Positions 15,301 through 24,300 of a stretch of DNA of 36,107 nucleotides are shown here, piece by piece. The stretch's first letter is position 1. Each line of letters starts with the position of its first letter. A program made the translations under genes and the position numbers. Where the stretch lies: contig JAIRZX010000186.1 of assembly GCA_031267005.1 (NCBI GenBank), positions 1 through 36,107 on the forward strand, read 5' to 3'. The notes under the pieces are model-generated. The model was not told the origin of the DNA. It did not search any database and worked only from the letters and a program-made list of their open reading frames with translations. This stretch comes from Deltaproteobacteria bacterium. GTDB taxonomy: Bacteria; Desulfobacterota; Desulfarculia; Adiutricales; Adiutricaceae.

Positions 15301-16351
15301 CGATCTCGTATAAGACATCGGGCGCCACCCCCTGGAACTCCCCCTCCCGCAGGTTGAAGAAGCTCGCGGGATAGTCGTCCGCTGCCAGCCCGGCCGCGAC
15401 GGGCTTCCCGGCCAGGCGCCTTTCGCCCACCCAGTCCCGCTCGTCCGGGGTAAGGGATCTCCTGAAGCGCGAGCGCGTGTGCTCCCTGCGGCCCTGGCGG
15501 TAAATCTCCCTGAAACGGGCCCGGCCCCCGGCCTCGACGCTTTTCTGGAGGACGGAGACGAAGCTCTCCAGTTCCGGCTTCGCCGTCGCCAGCGCCGCCT
15601 CGCTCGTCACGACCGGAAAGAGGTCCTCCCCCGAAACCTCCCCGTAGGGATCGAAGGCCCCGGCGGCGGGGGCTTCGGCGACGAAGGCGTCCGCCCGCCC
15701 GGAAGCGAGCATTTCCCAGGCCTCGCGGACGTCCTTCGCGCTGTAGGCCAAGTACGGCCTTTCCAGGGACCGCCTGGCCGCCCGGAAATTTACCGCCCCT
15801 TGGGCGTGGGCGTAGCGCACGGGCCTCACGGCCAGGATCTCGCGGAAGGGCCTCGCCCCCGGGAGCCTGAGGTACTGGACGGGCCGCTCCACCAGGGCGC
15901 CCGTCATGAAATAGATCCCGCGCCGCTCCGGGGTAGGGCTTATTTCGAGGGCGAAGTCCACCGCGCCGTCGCGGAGCCCCGAAAGCGCCGAACGCCAGGG
16001 CAGCATGGCGGGCTCGAACCTGATGCCGTAGAAGGCGGTCAGCCACTCGCACATGAGCGCCGCGGCCCCCGCCGGGCGCCCGTCCTCGGCTGGGAAGAGC
16101 TCGACGGAGCGCTCGTTTCCCAGCACGAGCGAACTCCTGGAAGCCTTGACGCCCTCTATGGCCGCGATCTCCTCGCCGGTCAGGCCCGGGACGTCGAGAT
16201 ATCCCGGCCTCCCGTCGGTGTGGCCCCGTCCGGCAGCGGGAAGCGGGGCCGTCGGCCGCTGAGCCCGGAGCTCAGCCGACGCAATCAGCGCCGAAGCCGC
16301 GAGCAGGGCTGACAGGGCGCAAAGGGCCGCGGCTGGCATGCGTTTTGGCAT
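12329..16351 (-). CDS. K2: BvgS/EvgS-like hybrid sensor histidine kinase
   Basis: Second paralog, 1340 aa from an ATG with a clear export signal (MPKRMPAAALCALSALLAAS). Two periplasmic solute-binding-like domains fill about 50-540; the first opens with GYLDVPGLTGEEIAAIE and NERSVELF. The membrane helix is about 553-573, HisKA His623, receiver Asp919 in LMDHMMPEMDG with Lys in PKPID, and Hpt His1104 in HALKGALGAIGA. The linker between membrane helix and phosphorylated His is seven residues longer than in the four siblings, i.e. exactly one heptad of the signalling coiled coil. The region after the Hpt is long, Ala/Gly/Ser-rich and repeat-containing. The C-terminal helical module seen in K1, K4 and K5 is recognisable only at its two ends (EGLADALES and SGILTGDFGKA), with unrelated text between. 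The kinase core looks fully active. Confidence 0.92.
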   Translation of the reverse strand: MPKRMPAAALCALSALLAASALIASAELRAQRPTAPLPAAGRGHTDGRPGYLDVPGLTGEEIAAIEGVKASRSSLVLGNERSVELFPAEDGRPAGAAALMCEWLTAFYGIRFEPAMLPWRSALSGLRDGAVDFALEISPTPERRGIYFMTGALVERPVQYLRLPGARPFREILAVRPVRYAHAQGAVNFRAARRSLERPYLAYSAKDVREAWEMLASGRADAFVAEAPAAGAFDPYGEVSGEDLFPVVTSEAALATAKPELESFVSVLQKSVEAGGRARFREIYRQGRREHTRSRFRRSLTPDERDWVGERRLAGKPVAAGLAADDYPASFFNLREGEFQGVAPDVLYEIGDLAGLEIRAARGAGLSGAGAREALAAGEIEIAGSLPGGRKNWEGALAADEPYMSDGYAFLSLAGFPEAGMGDVPDLKVGLAAGSEAAELFRSWFPDHRSAMEYPGVQEAFSALESGEAELVLGTRDELLAMTNYLEKPYFKVNFAVVGGRRDAYFGVAPNEPRLRAVLSKAQRLVDADGIASRWRSRVFDYRGALARARMPYMAGGLGLLAALILLLACMSARSIKAGRLLEEAVAARTSELVSRGDELARHIAIAEQASRAKSDFLARTSHEIRTPMNAIIGFSELAQRERGGPKSLEYIRAIRSAGASLLTIINDILDFSKIESGALRIAPARYRPASLFNDAIMLFRVRIGEKPVRLVADVSPGIPSSMVGDSGRVRQILLNLLSNAVKYTREGRIDLSVRAGRISEDEALLTFEVKDTGVGIRAEDLPRLFGEFTRLDEKRNSGLEGTGLGLAIARRLCRAMGGDVEAESVYGEGSSFQASMVQKVCDWSPMGRLADERDGGDASAASFTAPEAEVLVVDDISSNLLVAEGLLAPYGMRVTLASGGLESVALLRDRFFDLVLMDHMMPEMDGIEAARNIRAMEGGNDAVIVALTANAVSGMREMYLDNGFDDFLPKPIDPGRLDRLLYRWLPASKRRDAAASGAPGAVRERDGASGDGAPTADGARDASAPSGSATPAPPVPSAPPVGSPVRPSALEGVDIQAGVARAGGSARYMLILKAFVKDAEGAMGNLEGAPDGDSAGSFAMAAHALKGALGAIGAPSLAGMAAELESRLRAGDLGAAGVLVPPFRESLGKLVKGISELNGGAHSESVPPAGGQDAGASAGARADGPAKAATGASSIAGEARAPGEERKDGEELDASKDAAASASALAKGAEALAKGVLEADPEGLRMSLSPGRKAVLKALIEGLADALESRGFLEGGVPGLPCGGGGDGLARGGAEAGRGGAAPESRNGSPDRAASGILTGDFGKAREAFGPAKGFRKSS
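12498..12547 (-). repeat. 25-bp imperfect duplication in the K2 coding region
   Basis: Two adjacent 25-bp copies, on the plus strand ACAAGGAAGCCCCGGGACTC and TCAAGGAAGCCTCGGGACTC preceded by C-runs. The unit is not a multiple of three, so the duplication shifts the reading frame in the middle of the C-terminal helical module. This fits the loss of similarity to the siblings over the following 35 or so residues. Confidence 0.75.
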
Positions 16352-16626
16352 ATTTGCTCTGGAATCCCGCCGCCGTGGGGAGCCGCCCGCCCGGGACGGG
16401 AGCGCCGCGTAACACGGCGCGGCTCGGGCGTCCGCCCGTCTCCCCGCGCGAAGGGCGGAGCCCCGGCGGCGCGGTAAGGGAACCGGCCCGCGTTACGGGG
16501 ACGGAGGCCTGGAAGCCGCCCGCAAGACGGAAGCCCGCCGGCCGCGGGCACGCTGATGGAGAGTCGCTTTCGTTTCTTAAGTTAGAACATGCCGGTTCGC
16601 ATGTCAATATACGCCCCCGTCCGCCG

Positions 16627-16732
16627 GGACCGGCGGCGCGGTTCCCTTTATCCACCTTCCCCGTATCCAGTCCCAGCCCGCGGGGAACGGCGGCGCGGCT
16701 CCCCTTATACCCCTTACCCGCATCCCGGTCCC
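16627..16732. repeat. 48-bp imperfect direct repeat, two copies
   Basis: Copies at 16627-16674 and 16684-16732 share CGGCGGCGCGG then TCCC, TTAT, CC, CTT, CCCG and ATCC blocks at matching spacing, period about 57 bp. It lies upstream of K2. It may be a remnant of spacer expansion or a pair of regulatory sites. Confidence 0.55.
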
Positions 16733-16841
16733 TGCCTACACGATCATGCGGGACATTCGCCGCCCCGACCCGTGAAAGGCGCCGCAAGCAGCGCGCGGCA
16801 TGCGGAGCGCCGGGGGGATCCGCTCCTCAAGAAAATATTTC

Positions 16842-17009
16842 ATGCTCAAAGACGAATTCGCCTGTCTTCCTGAGCATCGGGAAAAAGTAAGCCTTATCGA
16901 CGCAGACGGCATTACTATTTGCGTGGTTTTCGAAAACATGTCGTCCAACTGGAATAAACCGGATTTACTGGATAGTCAGTTCCGCCTTGTCCCCTATGAA
17001 ATTCCATGA
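16842..17009 (+). CDS. Doubtful small ORF (55 aa) in the K2-K3 spacer
   Basis: Starting at the internal ATG (MLKDEFACLPEHREK) the text has an ordinary, non-shadow amino acid composition and ends VPYEIP. It is the only plus-strand reading in the array spacers that looks protein-like and it sits in an AT-richer island. No clear ribosome binding site and no recognisable family. It may be a leftover fragment of an inserted gene. Confidence 0.3.
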   Translation: MLKDEFACLPEHREKVSLIDADGITICVVFENMSSNWNKPDLLDSQFRLVPYEIP

Positions 17010-17360
17010 AAACCCCCGCCCTTGCACGTGAATGGCTACTCTAAATTTTGGGCGACTGCATAGTGTATTTGAAAAAAAAATTCCACGTCCCGTAACTTGC
17101 CGCCCCTCGGGCGGTTGTCCCGGAACTTTTCCCCGTTCTGGCGACGGCGCCCGGCATCCGCAAATGCCGCCAAGCTCAATTCCGTCCGCCCCCCTTACCC
17201 CTCCCGCGAACGAAGGCCATGGCGAGCGGCAATTATTCCCCCGCCCGCGTTTCCGTCAGACGCTCGGCTCGCCTCCGAGGCCGGATAATACTCGGCGGCA
17301 ATTACGTTTGAATTCGGCGAACGGTCCCAACGCCCGCTCCCCGCCGCCTGAGAGCCCGGG

Positions 17361-20300
17361 CTACACGCCGGCTTCGGGGGAGCCGGTTTCAGGGGAACCT
17401 TCTCCCCCCCGCTCCCCCCCCAAGAACTCCGGTTCCAGGGAAGCCAGGTGGACGGCGGGGTCCAGATCCGTCAGGGCCCCTGCCAGGGCAGCCAGGCTCT
17501 CCTTGAACGCGCCGAGCCTTTTCTCTATGAAGGGCAGGTTCCCCTCGCGCCCGGCCTTTTCCAGGGCGGCGGCCCTCAACGACAACGGGACCGCCCCTAT
17601 GTTCCCGCAGGCGCTTTTGACGGAATGCACCTTTGCGGCGAAGGCCTCCCCCCCGCAAGCGCCCGGGGCGCCCGCCAAGGCGTCGCAAAACTCCAAGGCG
17701 TCCTTGCGGAAGGCCTCCAGCGCCTTCGCGTACCTGGCGGTGCCCCCGGCCCTGGCTGCCCCCAGCTTCACGTCCACGCCCTCCAAGGCGGCGAGCCCGG
17801 CCCATCCCCGGGCCGGCCGGACGAGGGGCCCGTCGAAGGAACTCCCCGCCGCGCCGCCGGGGTACGTTCCCGGGGCGGGGGCCGGGCGGCGCAACGACAG
17901 GGGGATCCAGCGGACGAGAAGCCTGTCCAGGGCCTCGGGGTCCAAAGGCTTGGCGAGGTAGTCGTCAAAGCCGAGCTCCAGGTAGCTCACGCGCATGGCG
18001 AACGCGGCGTTGGCGGTGAGCGCCGCCACCGGCACCTCCCTGCCGCCGGGCAGCTCCTTTATGGCCTTCAACGCCTCGACGCCGTCCATTTCTGGCATGA
18101 GGTGATCCATCAGGACGAGGTCGAAGCGCCGCTCCCGGGCGAGCCCCACCGCCTCCAGGCCCCCGGAGGCGAAGGACAGGCTCATGCCGTAGGGGAGCAG
18201 GAGCCCCTCGGCCACCATGAGGTTCGAGGCGTAGTCGTCAGCCACCAGCACGTGCGCGCCGGGGGCCGAAAAACTCGCCGGGCGCGGCGCCCCCCTGTCG
18301 CCCGGCTCCTCCTCCAAAGGCCCCATCGGAGTCCAGTCGCCAGCCTCCTGGACGACCCGCGCCCGGAACGTCGAGCCCTGGCCGTAGACGCTTTCGGCGC
18401 TCGCGTCCCCGCCCATCGCGCGGCAAAGCCTTCTCGTTATGGCCAAACCCAGCCCGGTCCCCTCCACGCCGGTGTTGCGCTTCTCGTCAAGGCGGATGAA
18501 CTCCCCGAAGAGCTTGTCCAGATCCTCGCCCCGGATGCCGACGCCGGTGTCCTTCACCTCTATGCGCAGCTCGGCGCGCCCCTCGCCGGCCCGGACGGCG
18601 TTCACGGCGAGCCTTATGTGCCCGCGGTGCGTGTATTTTACCGAATTGGAAAGCAAGTTTAGCAGTATCTGCCGGATGCGGCCGTAGTCCCCGGTCATGT
18701 GCGCCGGGATGTCCGGGGATACCGCCAGCTTCAGGCGGACCGGCTTCTCCCCCAGGCGCGCCCGGATAAGCGTCAGCGCGTCGTTTAACAGCCTCGCCGT
18801 CCCGTACCGCGCGGGAACCAGGTTGAGGCTCCCGGACTCTATCTTGGAAAAGTCCAGGATGTCGTTAATAATCGTCAGCAGGTTCCCCCCGGCGCTCCGT
18901 ATGCCGTCTATGTACTCCAGGCACTTCGGCTGGCCGTGCGTCCTGCGCGCCAGCTCGCTGAACCCTATTATCGCGTTCATGGGGGTCCTGATCTCGTGGC
19001 TCGTGCGGGCCAGAAACTCGCTTTTGGCCCTGGACGCCTGTTCCGACAAGGCTATCTGGCGCGAAAGCTCTTCCGTGCGGCGGCTCACCGCCTCCTCCAA
19101 AACCCGGCCCGAACGCCTCGAGCGGGCGAACATCACGGCCAGGAGCATGATGACCAGGGCCAGGAGCCCAAGCCCGGCCGCCATGAACGGCATGCGGGCC
19201 CGGGCCAGGGCGCCCCGGTAGTCGAAGACCCTGACCCGCCACCTGGCGACGATCTCGGGGACGTCCACCAGCTTCTGCGCCTTGGAGACGACGGATCCGA
19301 ACAGGGGTTCCCTGGGGCTGATCCCGAAGTACGAGTCGTAGCTCATCTCCTCCACGGTGAAGTTCACCTTGAAAAAAGGCCGCTCCATGTAGTTGGTCAT
19401 GGCCAGGAGCTCGTTTCTGGTCCCCATCACCAAATCGATCTCGCCGCGCTCCAACCCTCCGTACGGCTCGATGTTGTCCCGGTAGGTGACGGAGCGCCGG
19501 TGCCCGGGGAACCAGCTCCGGAAGAGCTCGGCCGCCGCCGTCCCGGAACTCAGCCCGACGCGGAGTTCCGGGACGTCCGCGATGCCCACGTCCGGGAACC
19601 CCGAAAGCGACAGGAAGGCGTAGCGGTCTGCCATGTACGGCGCGTCGGTCCACAGGTACCTGCCCTCGCGTTCCGGGGTCCGCACCAGCTCGCTCAAGAC
19701 GGCTATCTCGCCGCTCTCTAGCGCCGCGAGCGATTCTGCCCAGGGCACGGGCCCGTCGTGCCCGCCCCTGATGTCGAGGCCGGTCAGATCGCTAATTTCC
19801 TTCAGTATGTCCACCGCGACGCCCTGGAACTCGCCCTCGCGCTCGTTGTAAAAGCTCGCGGGGTAGTTGTCGTACTCCAGCCCCGCGAATACCGGCATGC
19901 CGCCGTCCAGCCTGTTTTTGACCCACTCCAGCTCGGAGCGGGTCAGAGACGCCAGTAACCTCGCCCGGGCGTAGTCGCGCCGCCCGAGCCGGGAAATCTC
20001 CTGGAAAGGGGCCCGCCCGCCCGCCTGGAGACCCTTTTCGAGTACGCCCACGAAGGCCGCGAGCTCGGGTTTCCGGGCCGCAACGGCCCCCTCGCTCGTG
20101 ACCATGGGCAATACGGTCTCCGCCGCCACCTCGCCGTAGGGATCGAAGCCGGCCCGCTCAGGGGCCCCGGCCACGAAGGCGTCCGCCTCCCCGGCCCTTA
20201 GCCTCTTCCACGCCTCGCGGAAGTCCTTTACGGAGACGGCCACGTAGGGCCCGGCCACCGACTCCCTGGCCGCCGGGAAAGCGGGGGAACCCCGCAAGTA

Positions 20301-20909
20301 GGCGTAGCGGAGCGGGCGGTTGTTTAAGATCTCCTGGAAAGGCATAGCGCCGGGGATCCTCATGTACTGAATCGGCCTCTCGAAGACGGCGGAGGTCATG
20401 AAATAGTCCGCCTTGCGCTCCGGCGCAGGGGCCATGTCGGTCGTAAAGTCCGCCGAGCCGTCGTCCAGGGCCTCAGGCGCCTCGCCCCGTTCCAACACCT
20501 CCGGCCTGAAGCGTATCCCGAAAAAGCCCGTAAGCCACTCGCAAAAAATCACCCCCGTCCCGCCGACGCGCCCGTCCACGCTTACGAACATCTCCGAGCT
20601 TCGCTCGTTGGCGAACACCAGCTCCTTCCTGGCGGCCTTCACCAGCTCGATGGCGTCTATCTCCCCTTGCGTGACGCCCGGCACGTCCAGATAGCCCGGC
20701 CGCCCTCCCGGCAAGCCCGCCGCCCCCGCGTCCGCGGCGACTCCCGCGTCCTCCGCCCCGCCAGCCTCCGCTTCGGCCTCCGTTTCGGCGAAGCCTCCAA
20801 GGCGGCCGTCCGGGGCCTGGGCCCGCGACGCGCCATGGGACGCCGCCGCCGCGAAGGCGAAGGCGGCGATGAAGGCATAGAAGGCCATATGCGGCTTGGG
20901 GGATGGCAT
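17361..20909 (-). CDS. K3: BvgS/EvgS-like hybrid sensor histidine kinase, short C-terminus
   Basis: Third paralog, 1182 aa from an ATG with export signal (MAFYAFIAAFAFAAAAS). Periplasmic solute-binding-like domains span about 75-560, the first marked by GYLDVPGVTQGEIDAIE and NERSSEMF, the second by EYDNYPASFYNEREGEFQGV. Membrane helix about 575-596, HisKA His638, receiver Asp935 in LMDHLMPEMDG with AKPLD, Hpt His1095 in HSVKSACGNIGA. Differences from the siblings: a Leu in the receiver's MDH(L/M)M loop, TANAAFAM where the others have TANAV(A/S)GM, a much shorter REC-Hpt linker, and an end soon after the Hpt, so the C-terminal helical module is missing. The catalytic residues are intact. Confidence 0.93.
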   Translation of the reverse strand: MPSPKPHMAFYAFIAAFAFAAAASHGASRAQAPDGRLGGFAETEAEAEAGGAEDAGVAADAGAAGLPGGRPGYLDVPGVTQGEIDAIELVKAARKELVFANERSSEMFVSVDGRVGGTGVIFCEWLTGFFGIRFRPEVLERGEAPEALDDGSADFTTDMAPAPERKADYFMTSAVFERPIQYMRIPGAMPFQEILNNRPLRYAYLRGSPAFPAARESVAGPYVAVSVKDFREAWKRLRAGEADAFVAGAPERAGFDPYGEVAAETVLPMVTSEGAVAARKPELAAFVGVLEKGLQAGGRAPFQEISRLGRRDYARARLLASLTRSELEWVKNRLDGGMPVFAGLEYDNYPASFYNEREGEFQGVAVDILKEISDLTGLDIRGGHDGPVPWAESLAALESGEIAVLSELVRTPEREGRYLWTDAPYMADRYAFLSLSGFPDVGIADVPELRVGLSSGTAAAELFRSWFPGHRRSVTYRDNIEPYGGLERGEIDLVMGTRNELLAMTNYMERPFFKVNFTVEEMSYDSYFGISPREPLFGSVVSKAQKLVDVPEIVARWRVRVFDYRGALARARMPFMAAGLGLLALVIMLLAVMFARSRRSGRVLEEAVSRRTEELSRQIALSEQASRAKSEFLARTSHEIRTPMNAIIGFSELARRTHGQPKCLEYIDGIRSAGGNLLTIINDILDFSKIESGSLNLVPARYGTARLLNDALTLIRARLGEKPVRLKLAVSPDIPAHMTGDYGRIRQILLNLLSNSVKYTHRGHIRLAVNAVRAGEGRAELRIEVKDTGVGIRGEDLDKLFGEFIRLDEKRNTGVEGTGLGLAITRRLCRAMGGDASAESVYGQGSTFRARVVQEAGDWTPMGPLEEEPGDRGAPRPASFSAPGAHVLVADDYASNLMVAEGLLLPYGMSLSFASGGLEAVGLARERRFDLVLMDHLMPEMDGVEALKAIKELPGGREVPVAALTANAAFAMRVSYLELGFDDYLAKPLDPEALDRLLVRWIPLSLRRPAPAPGTYPGGAAGSSFDGPLVRPARGWAGLAALEGVDVKLGAARAGGTARYAKALEAFRKDALEFCDALAGAPGACGGEAFAAKVHSVKSACGNIGAVPLSLRAAALEKAGREGNLPFIEKRLGAFKESLAALAGALTDLDPAVHLASLEPEFLGGERGGEGSPETGSPEAGV

Positions 20910-21352
20910 AGTTGAGCGATCGGCCCGGCAGTTCGGGCGGCAAGCGACGGCCCAGGGGGCAGACGGCAGGGACGGGCGGGACTAGGCGTCCCCGGGGACC
21001 GACGGAAGGGGGCGGAGGTTAGCGGGGCTGACGGTAAAATCCGGGCTGTCTTGGGGGGGGGAACGGGGCTTTGTTCGGGCAAGGAAAGTTCGGGCCTGTA
21101 ACCGGGAGGATCAGGCGCGGAGCCTCCCGCTCCGGAACCGCTCCTGAAGGGGCGGCGTGGAGAGAGGCGAGCGGCATGGCCGCCAATGGAAAAAGAGGGC
21201 CAAGGGGAAAGGAAAAGGCGGCCGGGGCCAAGGGGAAAGGTAAAGGCGGCCGGGGCCAAGGGCCAGCGGCGACGGGAAGGGGAAAAGCCGCCGTGGGGTT
21301 GGGGCACGGGACGGGCAAGGGCCGTCAGGAAGGACGCCGGCCAGAGCGGTCG
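20910..21352. other. Gene-free spacer between K3 and K4
   Basis: The shortest inter-kinase gap (about 440 bp), GC-rich and purine-biased on the plus strand. It includes a 28-bp tandem duplication (listed). Tracked ORFs are low-complexity Gly/Lys/Arg or Pro/Ser readings. It must contain the K3 upstream region; no promoter motif stands out. Confidence 0.5.
21198..21262. repeat. 28-bp tandem repeat, two copies plus a partial third
   Basis: Unit built on GGCCAAGGGGAAAGG followed by AAAAGGCGGCCGG, copies at 21198-21225 and 21226-21253 with one mismatch, and a third start at 21254-21262. The strong purine strand bias continues on both sides. It lies just downstream of K4 and upstream of K3. Confidence 0.75.
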
Positions 21353-24300
21353 CTAGCGAGTCGCCCGGCTCTCGTCCCTCATAGCCGTAAGGCCGTCCAG
21401 CGCCTTCACGAAGTCGCCGACCAGGATGTCGTCCGATACGGCGTCCACTGCGTCGCGCAATCCCGGAGAACCGGCCGAGGCCGCAGCGTCCTGGAGGCGA
21501 GCCAGCACCTCGTCCACGCGGGGGAAGTCGCTGGCCTCGATGGCGTCCGCGAGGCCGGCCGCCAGGGCCCCAAAATCCGGCGCGGGCCGGCCGGGGGAGG
21601 GCGCCGAAGGGGCCTCGGGCGGGCTCCCGCCGCCGCCGGGGAGGGGCGAAAGGTCCAAGATGCTCTGGGCAAGTCGCTCCAGCCGTTCCCTGAAGGGGGG
21701 GAGCTTCCTGACGATGAAACCTTGGTCGCCATCGCGGCAGGCCGCCTCCAGGGCGGCGGCCCGGGCCGACAAGGGGCCGGCGCCTATGTTCGCCAAAGCG
21801 CTTTTCAAGGCATGCACGACGACCGCGAAGCGGTCCGTTGAGTCGGGGCCGGGCGCCGCCTTCAAGATATAGGCGCTCCCGGCCACGTCCCTCCGGAAGG
21901 TCTCCAGGAGCTTCAGGTACCTCGCCGCTCCCCCCGCCCTGGCCGCGCCGAGGCCGGAGTCCACGTCCTCCAGGACCGGGACCGGGGTGGAGGCCTCCCC
22001 CGCCGGGCCCTGGGCCCCAGGGGCTGCGCCCCCCGGCAAGGCGCCCGCGGCTGGGGCGCCGCGGCGCTTGGAGGGCGGGATCCACCGAGACAGGACGGCG
22101 TCCAGCCGGGCCGGGTCGATGGGCTTGGAAAGGAAGTCGTCGAAGCCGTTTTCAAGGTACATCTCGCGCATGCCCGCCACGGCGTTTGCGGTAAGCGCCA
22201 CGACTGGGATATCGCGGCCGCCCTCTAAGCCCCTTACCGCCTTCATGGCCTCGATCCCGTCCATCTCGGGCATCATGTGGTCCATCAGGATCAGATCGAA
22301 GGGATGCTCCCGCACGAGGCCCACGGCCTCGAGGCCGCCCGAGGCGAAGGAGAGCCTCATGCTGTAGGGGGCCAGCAGGCCTTCAGCCACCATGAGGTTA
22401 GAAGCGTAGTCGTCCACGATGAGGATCTCGGCGCCCGGTGCCGTGAAGGTCGCGCGCCTGGCCTCTTCCACCTCCCCGTGCTCCTCCGCGAGAGGCCCCA
22501 GAGGAGTCCAGTCGGTGACCTTCTGGAAGATCCGGGCGCGGAACATCGATCCCTCGCCGTAGGAACTCTCGGCCTCGATGTCCCCCCCCATGGCCCGGCA
22601 GAGGCTCCTGGCGATGGCGAGCCCCAGCCCGGTGCCTTCCACCGCGCTGTTGCGCTTCTCGTCGAGGCGGGTGAATTCCCTGAACAGCCTTTCCAGGTCC
22701 TCCTTCCTGATGCCCACCCCGGTGTCCTGCACCTCGAAGGTGAGCCTCGCCTCTTCTTCCCCGGTCTTGTCCGCGCGCACGCTCAGGCGTATATGCCCCC
22801 TCTCGGTGTACTTCACCGCGTTGGAGAGGAGGTTTAGGAGGATCTGCCGTATGCGCCCGGAATCGCCGGTCATGGAGGAGGGGATGTCCGGGGAGACGTC
22901 GGCCACGAACTTGACGGGCTTCTCGCTCATCCTCACGCGGATGAGCGTTATCGCGTCGTTTAGAAGCGACGACGCCCTGTAGCGCGATGGCGCCAGCTGG
23001 AGGCTTCCGGACTCTATCTTCGAGAAGTCCAGGATGTCGTTAATTATGGTGAGCAGGCTCGCCCCGGCGCTCCTTATGCCCTGGATATACTCCAGCGCCT
23101 TGGGCTTGCCGTACTCGCGCTGGGCGAGTTCCGAAAACCCAATGATGGCGTTCATGGGGGTGCGGATCTCGTGGCTGGTGCGGGCCAAAAAGTCGCTTTT
23201 GGCCTTGGACGCCCGCTCGGATATGCCTATCTGGCGCGTCAGCTCCTCTGTGCGCGAGCTTACCGCCTCCTCGAGGAACCTTCCGGCGCGGCGGGATTTC
23301 ATGAACATGACGGTCAGGAGCACTATCACGAAGGCAAGGAGTCCCAGCCCGGCCGCCATGAAGGGCATCCTGGCCCTCGCGAGGGCCCCGCGGTAGTCGA
23401 AGACCCTGGTGCGCCACCTTGACGCGATCTCCTCCGCGCCTACGAGCGCCTGGGCCTTGGAAACGATCGCCCTTAACTCCGTCTCCGAGGAGGTTATGCC
23501 GAAGAACGACTCGTAGTGGCGGTCGATTGCGATGTTGACCTTGAAGTACGGCCGTTCGAGGTAGTTGGTCATGGCCAGGAGCTCGTTGTGGGTGCCCATC
23601 ACCAGATCCACCTCGCCGCGCTCCAGCCCGGCGAAGGGCAAGGTGATGTCCTTGTAGTTTACCGTGTTGGGGTGCTCGGGGTACCATTTCCAAAACAGTT
23701 CGGCGTAGGCGGACTTCTCCGTGATCCCCACCCTCAGGTTCGGAACGTCCATGAGGGTCACGTCCGGGAAGCCGGTCAGGGACAGGAAGGCGTAGCGGTC
23801 GGTCATGTAGGGCTGGTCCGCCCACAGGAACCTGCCCTCCCTGTCCGGGGTCCGCACGAGTTCCGTCACGAGCGAGACGCTTCCGGATTCCAGGCGCGAG
23901 ACGATCTCGTCCCAGGCCGCGGGGCCGCTGAAGGCGTGCACGAACTCCAGCCCGGTCATGTCCCGGATCTCCTTTAGGATATCGACGGCTACTCCCTGGA
24001 ACTCCTTTTCCCGCTCGTTGTAGAAGCAGACGGGGTAGTTGTCGTTCTCCATGGCGACCGGGATCGGGCCCTCCCCGGCCCGCCTCTTAAGCCATTCCTG
24101 CTCCGGGCGTGTCAGGGACGCCAAAAACCGCGTACGGACGTAATCGCGGTTCCCCTCGCGGTACAGCGCCTGGAAAGAGGCCCTGCCGCTGTGGTCAAGA
24201 TGCTTCTGGACGGCCGAGATGAAAGGCGCGAGCTCCGGGTTCCTGGCGGTCAGCGCGACCTCGCTTGTCACCATGGGGAGGATGTTCTCGGTTTCCACCT

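Larger units (their letters stand above)
16352..17360. other. Gene-poor spacer between K2 and K3
   Basis: About 1 kb. The GC-rich first part holds a 48-bp direct repeat (listed). An AT-richer island at about 16.83-17.10 kb holds one doubtful small plus-strand ORF (listed). The rest shows only overlapping shadow ORFs. No promoter for K2 could be assigned with confidence. Confidence 0.45.

Noticed and set aside
14817-16052. 411-aa minus-strand ORF inside K2
   Set aside because: Frame shadow of K2; very high Arg/Gly and no recognisable fold, while the K2 frame encodes conserved periplasmic domains.
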